A stretch of 12,654 nucleotides of DNA from Bacteroidales bacterium UBA714 (lineage in GTDB: Bacteria > Bacteroidota > Bacteroidia > Bacteroidales > UBA932). The stretch lies in contig DBLW01000135.1 in NCBI GenBank assembly GCA_002298075.1, positions 1-12,654 on the forward strand, in the 5' to 3' direction. Below the pieces are notes generated by a model. The model was not told where the DNA came from. It made no database searches and saw only the letters and a list, made by a program, of their open reading frames with translations. The first letter of the stretch is position 1. Each line of letters starts with the position of its first letter. Of the stretch, positions 7,385 through 12,654 are shown piece after piece. The position numbers and the translations under genes are program-made.

Positions 7385-8995
7385 ATGAAAATTGACTTTT
7401 TTCACTGGAGAGGACTTTCCGCCGCAGCTGTAGCGCTCGCTTCTCTGGCAATTTCATGTCAGGATCCGATTGAGACTCCGAATCCGGGGCCTGGTCCCGA
7501 ACCGGAGCCAGGTACAGACGGGCAGACAGAAATAGCGCTTGACCGTGAGGTTGAGGAAAGCGGCATGTACTTCGGTGATTTCTGGAAAGAGGGATACGCC
7601 AATTACTACTTTGAGCTCGCAAACGGAGAAATCGGAATGATAGACGACGGAGGTGCAGTGACCGTACCTATGAACGCAGGCGACTACATCCTCTCATTTG
7701 ACCTCTGGGGTGCAATCTCGGAGGACCATACCGAGCCTATCTTACCTGAAGGCGTATATACCGCAAATAACGGACGCGCAGAAGGAGCATTCGACCTGAC
7801 GAATACTTTGGCTGTATATAACAAGGGACAGCATGGAGAGCAGTTCCAGATAGTTAACATAAGGTTCAGTGACGGAACGGTTGAGGTAAGCCACATTGAC
7901 GGCGGATACAGCATCAAGGCTGAGCTCACAACAGCCGAAGGAGATAAGTACAAGTTCACATACACCGGCTCCGTGAGCATGGATGACTGGAGCAATGACA
8001 ACGAACCGACTTGGGAAATCGGGAAAGATGTCACCCTCGCACCTGTATATGTCACAAAGACACTTTTCGAAGAAGACAATTGCGACAACTGGCTGCTCCG
8101 CTGCTTTGATACAAGGAACGTGACTCCGGACGGTCTGCACGTCAACGAGCAGGGAACCAAGTTCCAGATAAGCCTGCGCATACCAAAAGGAGGAGACTTC
8201 GCCGGAACATACAGGCCAGGAAAAGAGACAGGAAGTTTCGAGCCGGGTGAGCGCATGGGACTTTTTGCCGCAGGAACATATTGCGAGCGCGTCAACGCAA
8301 ACATGAGCATACAATATTGCGTAATGAACCAGGGAGAGATAAAGATTTCACGCAATTCGGACGGGACATATACTTTCAATGTGAATCTCACTACAGTTGA
8401 CGGACATTCCGTAAAAGGCAACTGGACAAGCGCAATAGAGGAATTCGTCACACCTCCGCAGACTAATTTGACGGAAGATGTAGTATGCAACCCTCTCGCA
8501 TGCACGGAAATAGTATATTTCGGTGATCTGTATGAAAACAATACTACCAACTATATGGTATTCCTTGCAACTGAGCTGGAGATTGTGGCATTTGACATGT
8601 TCTCGCCCAAGACACAGGGAGATGACCAGGTGTTCCCTACCGGTACATTCACCATCGCAGATACACAGGAGGCATGGACTATGATTCCTGGAAACTTGGG
8701 AGACAACGCCACCCCGTCATGCTATGTCAAATACAATGAGGACGGAGATGCAGTAGCAGCCGCACCGCTCGTAAAAGGCACTGTGACAGTAAGCAAGTCA
8801 GGCAACAATTATACTTTCAGCTATGAAGTATATGATGACTTCAACAAGCAGGATCCGTCCGTGACTCCGCACAAGATATCCGGAACATTCACGGGCACTC
8901 TGCCGGAGTTCAAAGATGCATCCGAAGCGACAGCAGCATCTGTCCAAGACAAGGCAAAAAGACTCGGAAAGGCAAGCTTCCGCATCTGCAAATAA
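7385..8995 (+). CDS. Surface-type lipoprotein with three diverged beta-rich repeats
   Basis: The 536-residue precursor has a signal peptide ending LAISC with the lipidated Cys at 25, then a Pro/Glu-rich tether (PNPGPGPEPEPG, about 32-43). The remainder can be read as three repeats: about 60-202, 225-352 and 376-508. Units 1 and 3 open with YFGDFW/YFGDLY and an aromatic NY strand. All three carry a (P)xGxY/F turn (LPEGVYTA, GTYRPG, FPTGTFTIA). Each ends with an S-x-GGY or S-x-GTY/NNY hairpin and a paired strand such as KFTYTGSV, VKGNWTSA or ISGTFTGTL. I do not recognise a named family; the build suggests outer-membrane-anchored binding modules. The C-terminal tail (about 510-536) is lysine- and alanine-rich with no fold motif. 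There is no SD at the start. The gene is followed by a strong terminator and is divergent from the DUF4465-like gene. Confidence 0.82.
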   Translation: MKIDFFHWRGLSAAAVALASLAISCQDPIETPNPGPGPEPEPGTDGQTEIALDREVEESGMYFGDFWKEGYANYYFELANGEIGMIDDGGAVTVPMNAGDYILSFDLWGAISEDHTEPILPEGVYTANNGRAEGAFDLTNTLAVYNKGQHGEQFQIVNIRFSDGTVEVSHIDGGYSIKAELTTAEGDKYKFTYTGSVSMDDWSNDNEPTWEIGKDVTLAPVYVTKTLFEEDNCDNWLLRCFDTRNVTPDGLHVNEQGTKFQISLRIPKGGDFAGTYRPGKETGSFEPGERMGLFAAGTYCERVNANMSIQYCVMNQGEIKISRNSDGTYTFNVNLTTVDGHSVKGNWTSAIEEFVTPPQTNLTEDVVCNPLACTEIVYFGDLYENNTTNYMVFLATELEIVAFDMFSPKTQGDDQVFPTGTFTIADTQEAWTMIPGNLGDNATPSCYVKYNEDGDAVAAAPLVKGTVTVSKSGNNYTFSYEVYDDFNKQDPSVTPHKISGTFTGTLPEFKDASEATAASVQDKAKRLGKASFRICK

Positions 8996-9011
8996 CCTTC
9001 GGGGACATATA

Positions 9012-9048
9012 AAAAAACGCCGTAGCTGATTTTGCTGCGGCGTTTTTT
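9012..9048. terminator. Strong bidirectional rho-independent terminator
   Basis: A 15-bp stem (9012-9026 with 9034-9048, one T-G wobble) has GC core CGCCGTAGC / GCTGCGGCG, loop TGATTTT, and is flanked by A6 and T6. It reads as a terminator on both strands. It lies 16 nt after the stop of the plus-strand lipoprotein and just beyond the stop of the minus-strand transporter (9068). Confidence 0.9.
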
Positions 9049-9067
9049 ATATGCTGATATCACGGCA

Positions 9068-10330
9068 CTATGCGAGAGCCGGCTTGATGATTCCGAAAAT
9101 CACATATGCAATCACCAGCGTAACGGCCACATTGAATGCCTGCGCAGAAAGGAACACCTTGAGAGGAACCCTGTTCTCCCTGCTGAAGATTTCCTTGAAT
9201 CTTGTTTCAAGCCCTATGCACACAAAGGCGATGCTGAACAAAGTGTTCTGGAAGCCTTTGGTGACTTTGCCTACAGCCTTGGCAGTCTCAGGCTCCATGC
9301 AGAAGCTGAACACAAGCGAAGCGAGGATGAATCCCACGACGAACTTAGGGAAACGGTCCCATATGAGTCCCGCCGTAGGCTTGGCCTCATCAGTGCGTCC
9401 CTGATAAGTCCACATGAGCGATATGATGAATGCGGCGACTCCAAGAAGCACATTCTGTGATGATTTGACAATAATGGCTGTCTGTGCAGCAAGGTCACCT
9501 GTCTGAGGAGTGTCAGCAAGCGTTCCGGCAGCAGCTACTGCGCCCGTAGTGTCAATTGTGCCTCCGAGCCATGCGCCCGTAACTTCCGGAGAGAGATTCA
9601 TCAGATTCGCAAGCCACGGGAGAATATACATCATTGGAACAGCCACAATGAGCACAAGCGACACGACATAGGACAGTTTCTTGTTGTCACCCTTGATCAC
9701 TCCGCATGTCGCGATGGCAGCCGAAACTCCGCAAATGGACACCGCACTCGCAAGCATTGTCCCCATTTCAGGGTCCACTTTCATCCTGCGGCCTATCCAG
9801 TATGCAAAATACCATACTGAGAATACGACAAGCACTGACTGGGCAAGTCCGTATGCCCCCGATTTCATGACATCACCGAAAAGGATTGTGGAACCGAGGC
9901 AGATTATACCTATCTTTATATAAAACTCACTGTTCACCGCAGGCTTCATCCACTGCGGAACTTTAAGGAAATTGCTTATGACAAGTCCGAGTATCACCGC
10001 AAAGAACACGGACTCGAATCCGAATTCCTTAACCGCCGGTATATTCGCCAACAGCTGGGCGACAAGGGTAAGCGCAAAAATCACAAGCAGTGCCGGTATG
10101 GACGAGACGATGCTTTTGAGAGGTTTGCGCAAGGCGAAAGATGCAAGAGTTACAAGCACGAGTACGGAAAGCAGCATATACCCTGCCGCCAGATAGTCCG
10201 CCGGCGAAGACAAAGTCTTGGGCATATGAGGCATAGCCTCCGGAAAAATCGCGGCAAGAGCCAGCACTGCTGCGCCAGCGAAAACTATAATCCAGTCTTC
10301 GGAGGCGAATTGGGTCAACCATTTCTTCAT
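9068..10330 (-). CDS. YeiH/UPF0324 family putative sulfate exporter, membrane protein
   Basis: From the ATG at 10330 the protein has 420 residues with roughly 11-12 hydrophobic spans, and belongs to the UPF0324/YeiH family (PF03601, annotated as putative sulfate exporter). Recognisable pieces are SICGVSAAIATCGVIKG in the middle, GAWLGGTIDTTGAVAAAG, and FVCIGLETRFKEIF near the C-terminus. It is longer than E. coli YeiH (about 350) because of an N-terminal extension with two extra spans. The frame extends to an ATG at 10360, but MKKWLTQFASEDW is the more natural N-terminus. Transport substrate is unproven for most of the family. It lies 83 nt downstream of trpS on the same strand with a hairpin in between, and I saw no convincing promoter in that gap, so read-through from trpS is possible. 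No functional link to trpS is apparent. Confidence 0.9.
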   Translation of the reverse strand: MKKWLTQFASEDWIIVFAGAAVLALAAIFPEAMPHMPKTLSSPADYLAAGYMLLSVLVLVTLASFALRKPLKSIVSSIPALLVIFALTLVAQLLANIPAVKEFGFESVFFAVILGLVISNFLKVPQWMKPAVNSEFYIKIGIICLGSTILFGDVMKSGAYGLAQSVLVVFSVWYFAYWIGRRMKVDPEMGTMLASAVSICGVSAAIATCGVIKGDNKKLSYVVSLVLIVAVPMMYILPWLANLMNLSPEVTGAWLGGTIDTTGAVAAAGTLADTPQTGDLAAQTAIIVKSSQNVLLGVAAFIISLMWTYQGRTDEAKPTAGLIWDRFPKFVVGFILASLVFSFCMEPETAKAVGKVTKGFQNTLFSIAFVCIGLETRFKEIFSRENRVPLKVFLSAQAFNVAVTLVIAYVIFGIIKPALA

Positions 10331-10369
10331 TATCGCAAAGGTTTCAGTACAGTTATACATTAATCATGA

Positions 10370-10402
10370 CAGGAGCCATGCCGAAAATCAGCATAGCTCC
10401 TG
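10370..10402 (-). terminator. Hairpin between trpS and the YeiH-family gene
   Basis: The 12-bp arms 10370-10381 and 10391-10402 pair fully in minus-strand RNA (CAGGAGCTATGC with GCATGGCTCCTG, one U-G wobble) around a 9-nt loop. The hairpin begins 11 nt after the trpS stop codon. It is followed by TCATGATTAATG rather than a U-run, so termination may be partial. In plus-strand RNA the wobble becomes a C-A mismatch, which favours a minus-strand role. Confidence 0.55.
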
Positions 10403-10413
10403 CGATACGTTTT

Positions 10414-11529
10414 TTATTTCCTGTATTTCAACGTATGCCCAGCTATAAGCTCGGCATCATCAAAATAATCTATTTTCATTGCCTTCCTCACGTCAGCCAA
10501 AGTCTTTGCCGCCTCCACACGGGCAACCTCGCTGCCTTTTCTGAGGATTTCATATACAAGAGGTATATTCTGCTCATATGCAGCGCGCCTTTCACGGATA
10601 GGCTTCAGGATATCCTCCATTATGTTATAAAGAAATTTCTTGCATGTGCCGTCACCAAGGCCTCCCCTGCGGTAATGATCTTTCATTTCCTCCAGATTGG
10701 CATACTCGGGCAGGAATTTGGCAAAATGCTCCGGCTCACAGAAAGCATCAAGATAGGTAAACACGACATTGCCCTCAACCTTGCCGGGGTCGGTTATCTG
10801 AAGATGCCCGGGGTCAGTGAACATGCTGTTGACTTTCTTTTTGATTTCCTTTGATGTGTCTGAAAGGTATATGCAGTTGCCAAGTGACTTGCTCATCTTG
10901 GCCTTGCCGTCCGTACCGGGAAGACGGCAGCATGTCCGGTTCTCCGGAAGCAGCATCTCTGGAGTGACGAGGGTCTCGCCATAGACTGCGTTGAATTTAT
11001 GCACAATTTCCCTTGTCTGCTCTATCATCGGAGCCTGGTCATCACCGACCGGGACAGTAGTCGCCCGGAAAGCCGTGATGTCAGAAGCCTGGCTTATAGG
11101 GTATGTGAAAAAACCGACCGGGATACCCTTTCTGGACTGCTGGGAATCATCGTCGCCTTCAGAAAATCCGCGCATCTGTATCTCTGACTTTACAGTAGGG
11201 TTGCGCTGGAGCCTCTGGACTGTAACGAGATTCATGTAATAGAACGCGAGTTCGCACAGCTCAGGAACCTGAGACTGTATGAAAATTGTGACTTTCTCAG
11301 GATCAAGCCCGCATGAAAGATAGTCAAGAGCCACTTCTATTATGTTCTGGCGTATCTTCTCGGGATTGTCAGCATTGTCCGTAAGAGCCTGCGCATCGGC
11401 TATCATTATGAAAATCTTTTCAAATTCTCCGGAGTTCTGAAGTTCCACCCTTCTTTTGAGCGAGCCTACATAATGGCCCAGATGAAGCCTGCCTGTAGGA
11501 CGGTCGCCTGTCAATATAATCTTTCCCAT
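10414..11529 (-). CDS. trpS: Tryptophan--tRNA ligase
   Basis: The 371-residue class I aminoacyl-tRNA synthetase charges tRNA-Trp with tryptophan in the cytosol. The N-terminus ILTGDRPTGRLHLGHYVGSL contains the HIGH-equivalent HLGH at about 16-19. KMSKS is present after DGKAKMSKSLGN. PVGDDQAPMIEQTREI matches the conserved TrpRS core, and the C-terminal anticodon-binding helices are intact. It is longer than the classic 330-residue form, in part through an insert around QMRGFSEGDDDSQQSRKG (about 119-136) seen in some bacterial TrpRS. The ATG at 11529 is natural, as the conserved fold starts at once; no SD is present. Upstream lies a duplicated promoter-like repeat (11624-11739). I looked for a T-box leader, which is not expected in this phylum, and found none. 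Confidence 0.97.
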   Translation of the reverse strand: MGKIILTGDRPTGRLHLGHYVGSLKRRVELQNSGEFEKIFIMIADAQALTDNADNPEKIRQNIIEVALDYLSCGLDPEKVTIFIQSQVPELCELAFYYMNLVTVQRLQRNPTVKSEIQMRGFSEGDDDSQQSRKGIPVGFFTYPISQASDITAFRATTVPVGDDQAPMIEQTREIVHKFNAVYGETLVTPEMLLPENRTCCRLPGTDGKAKMSKSLGNCIYLSDTSKEIKKKVNSMFTDPGHLQITDPGKVEGNVVFTYLDAFCEPEHFAKFLPEYANLEEMKDHYRRGGLGDGTCKKFLYNIMEDILKPIRERRAAYEQNIPLVYEILRKGSEVARVEAAKTLADVRKAMKIDYFDDAELIAGHTLKYRK

Positions 11530-11623
11530 ATCAATTAATTACAATTGTTTTCATTCACGTATGCCATGAGCATGTCACCCGTCTGAAATCAGGCATCAGC
11601 CAGGTTCATGGCACATATTCTGG

Positions 11624-11631
11624 CAAATATA
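11624..11631 (-). promoter_or_regulatory. trpS-proximal -7 box (P1)
   Basis: On the minus strand this reads TATATTTG, an exact TAnnTTTG match joined to repeat copy 1. The position 20 nt upstream reads TGAC, and a TTTG is present at a 14-nt spacing, so the -33 element is poor. The trpS leader from here would be about 85-90 nt. Confidence 0.4.
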
Positions 11632-11647
11632 GCAAAAGTCGAGAGCA
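11629..11647 (-). repeat. 19-bp direct repeat, copy 1
   Basis: The plus-strand sequence ATAGCAAAAGTCGAGAGCA is identical to 11713-11731, 84 bp away. On the minus strand it runs into a -7 box (P1). Confidence 0.85.
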
Positions 11648-11676
11648 AAACGTCAAGCTTGCTTGTAAAGTTTTGC
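11645..11676. repeat. Hairpin between the two promoter repeats
   Basis: GCAAAAC (11645-11651) pairs with GTTTTGC (11670-11676), with an inner CAAG/CTTG stem around 11654-11665. A transcript begun at the distal promoter would contain this hairpin, whereas one from P1 would not. No U-tract follows directly. Confidence 0.45.
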
Positions 11677-11707
11677 CGAAACGCCAGCATATATATGTCC
11701 GTATGGA

Positions 11708-11739
11708 CAAAAATAGCAAAAGTCGAGAGCAGAGACAAA
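11708..11739 (-). promoter_or_regulatory. trpS-distal promoter (P2), full consensus
   Basis: Read on the minus strand: TTTG (11739-11736), a 20-nt spacer TCTCTGCTCTCGACTTTTGC, then TATTTTTG (11715-11708). This matches both boxes of the Bacteroidota housekeeping promoter. Transcription would start near 11700, giving a trpS leader of about 170 nt. Confidence 0.6.
11713..11731 (-). repeat. 19-bp direct repeat, copy 2
   Basis: Identical to 11629-11647. Here the repeat forms most of the spacer and part of the -7 box of promoter P2. Confidence 0.85.
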
Positions 11740-11761
11740 ATTAATTTTGGCTATGCCAAAA
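11736..11761. repeat. Overlapping palindromes at the P2 -33 box
   Basis: CAAAATTAATTTTG (11736-11749) is a perfect 14-bp palindrome that contains the P2 -33 TTTG. TTTTGGC-TAT-GCCAAAA (11745-11761) is a second inverted repeat sharing TTTTG with it. A dimeric regulator bound here would block P2. Confidence 0.45.
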
Positions 11762-11778
11762 CTGCCGCGTCCACACCT

Positions 11779-11810
11779 CTTGCATTTTCACAAAATATAG
11801 ATTATATTCG
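11779..11810 (+). promoter_or_regulatory. Weak promoter candidate for the downstream lipoprotein gene
   Basis: CTTG (11779-11782), a 20-nt spacer and TATATTCG (11803-11810) each differ by one base from TTTG and TAnnTTTG. The leader to the ATG at 11910 would be about 90 nt. Confidence 0.28.
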
Positions 11811-11909
11811 CAATCCTTAATCAATATATACTTGCACGTTGCGGCATTGTCCCCAAAGAATATGGTCACTGCCATTCATTTATAACTAATCTTATATAAT
11901 CCCTATTTT

Positions 11910-12654
11910 ATGCGAACTGAACTATTGATGGCGACCGCCATATCGCTATGCCTTGTATCATGCTCCGACAATGGAGGAGCCATTGACGCGCCAAATCCTC
12001 CCACACCGGAACCGGAGGAAGTAACAATCACAATCAACCATGATAAGATCAGATTAGCCGTCGGAGAGACTGTCCCGATTGACTTTTCGGTTGAACCGGA
12101 AGACGCTCCTTTGGAATGGAATTCAAGCGACTCGCGCATCGCGACAGTTGACGGCAATGGAAACGTAACAGCGATAGCGAGAGGCTCAGTTTCCGTTACG
12201 GCCAGCTCCGGCACAGCAAAAGCGTCAGTGCCGGTAATAGTGGAGCGCGCCGTCGCGGTCGGTGACTATTATTATTCGGACGGAAGCACCTCAGACGCCA
12301 TCATATCAGGCAAGACACTTTTAGGTGTGGTTTTCTGGCTTGGCAATGCCACAACAGACGACGCTGCCCTGCGCCGTGACCATCCGGAGTGCACACACGG
12401 ACTGGCAGTGGCAGCATTTTCAGAACTGAACCCGTCACCTTGGCAAAGCACCTGCAACACATACAACTCCACAACAGGAAGCTGGGTAGAAAACAACGTA
12501 GGCGACCTTTACCAGTCACCGGTATCGCTCTACCAGCGTGATACGCGCCGCAGCATGACACTTGGATACAACAACACAAAAGCTCTTGAAGCATTCAATG
12601 CAGCAAATCCTTCATATCCTGTAGAAGCCATACAGGCGGTTGAAGCATACCGCA
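11910..12654 (+). CDS. Lipoprotein with Big_2-type Ig-like domain, 3' end cut by window edge
   Basis: The frame is open for 248 codons from the ATG at 11910 to the window edge. The short signal peptide (MRTELLMATAISLCLVSC) puts the lipidated Cys at residue 18. SDNGGAID and a Pro/Glu-rich tether (PNPPTPEPEE, about 28-37) follow. Residues about 38-112 form an Ig-like domain of bacterial group 2: a V-GETV-P stretch, then WNSSDSRIATVDGNGNVTAIARGS-SVTA, the hallmark WxSSDxxxATVDxxGxVTAxxxG pattern. A domain beginning VGDYYYSDGS at about 117 follows, with GVVFWLG and HGLAVAAFSE, an arrangement frequent in Bacteroidota cell-surface proteins and reminiscent of Lcl/FISUMP-type C-terminal modules. It is probably outer-membrane anchored with an adhesive or binding role, ligand unknown. 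There is no SD at the start. Divergent from trpS. Confidence 0.85.
   Translation, partial: MRTELLMATAISLCLVSCSDNGGAIDAPNPPTPEPEEVTITINHDKIRLAVGETVPIDFSVEPEDAPLEWNSSDSRIATVDGNGNVTAIARGSVSVTASSGTAKASVPVIVERAVAVGDYYYSDGSTSDAIISGKTLLGVVFWLGNATTDDAALRRDHPECTHGLAVAAFSELNPSPWQSTCNTYNSTTGSWVENNVGDLYQSPVSLYQRDTRRSMTLGYNNTKALEAFNAANPSYPVEAIQAVEAYR

Larger units (their letters stand above)
11530..11909. other. Divergent intergenic region between trpS and a lipoprotein gene
   Basis: These 380 bp hold no supported gene. They contain two copies of a 19-bp direct repeat carrying minus-strand promoter boxes for trpS, a hairpin between them (11645-11676), a short TGTCC/GGACA hairpin (11696-11709), overlapping palindromes at 11736-11761, and a weaker plus-strand promoter candidate (11779-11810). 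The open frame at 11608-11820 is explained by these repeats and is not called. Confidence 0.65.

Noticed and set aside
7684..8550. 288-codon minus-strand open frame inside the lipoprotein gene
   Set aside because: It is antisense to a well-supported secreted protein with repeats and a signal peptide, and its translation resembles no domain. It is a shadow frame of the real gene.
11608..11820. 70-codon plus-strand open frame with a repeated IAKVES peptide
   Set aside because: The repeated peptide arises from the 19-bp DNA repeat in phase (84 bp = 28 codons). The frame spans promoter boxes and hairpins, and lacks a start context, domain or plausible composition.

Overview
The window is a stretch of a Bacteroidota (Bacteroidales-type) chromosome of middling GC. 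The evidence is three proline/Asp-rich surface-type lipoproteins, long AT-rich gene leaders mostly without Shine-Dalgarno (SD) sequences, promoter candidates of the Bacteroidota type (TTTG, about 20 nt, TAnnTTTG), and a capsule-type gene block with a pyruvyl transferase, an FrhB-like Fe-S protein and a Wzx-type flippase. The sequence alone does not fix the genus.

Region 1 (about 1-5750, all minus strand) is the upstream end of a polysaccharide (capsule, O-antigen or exopolysaccharide) operon. In transcription order it holds a Wzx/PST-type flippase, an FrhB-like (coenzyme F420 hydrogenase beta family) 2x[4Fe-4S] oxidoreductase, a polysaccharide pyruvyl transferase, a family-2 glycosyltransferase and a family-4-type glycosyltransferase cut by the window edge. 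Three junctions overlap (4, 4 and 8 nt). Two of the starts are preceded by strong AAAAGGAGG sites inside the upstream gene, so translational coupling is likely. The set would build, decorate with pyruvate, and export an oligosaccharide repeat unit.

Region 2 (about 5820-6280) holds a small Dabb (stress-responsive alpha/beta barrel) gene on the plus strand. It is divergent from the polysaccharide operon and ends at a strong symmetric terminator hairpin shared with the convergent gene.

Region 3 (about 6282-9050) is a divergent pair of lipoprotein genes: a DUF4465-like protein on the minus strand, and a 536-residue protein on the plus strand built of three diverged beta-rich repeats. Between them lies a 326-bp AT-rich regulatory region containing an 8-bp-arm inverted repeat. 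A bidirectional terminator at 9012-9048 separates this region from the next.

Region 4 (about 9068-11750, minus strand) holds trpS followed by a YeiH/UPF0324 membrane transporter, with a hairpin in the gap between them. Upstream of trpS, a perfect 19-bp direct repeat (84-bp period) ends in a Bacteroidota -7 box in each copy. This looks like a duplicated promoter element with a conserved spacer and is the most unusual non-coding signal in the window.

Region 5 (about 11779-12654, plus strand) is the start of a third lipoprotein gene, with an Ig-like (Big_2-type) domain and a YYYSDG-containing C-terminal part, truncated by the window edge.

No tRNA, rRNA, CRISPR array, insertion sequence or phage gene is visible.
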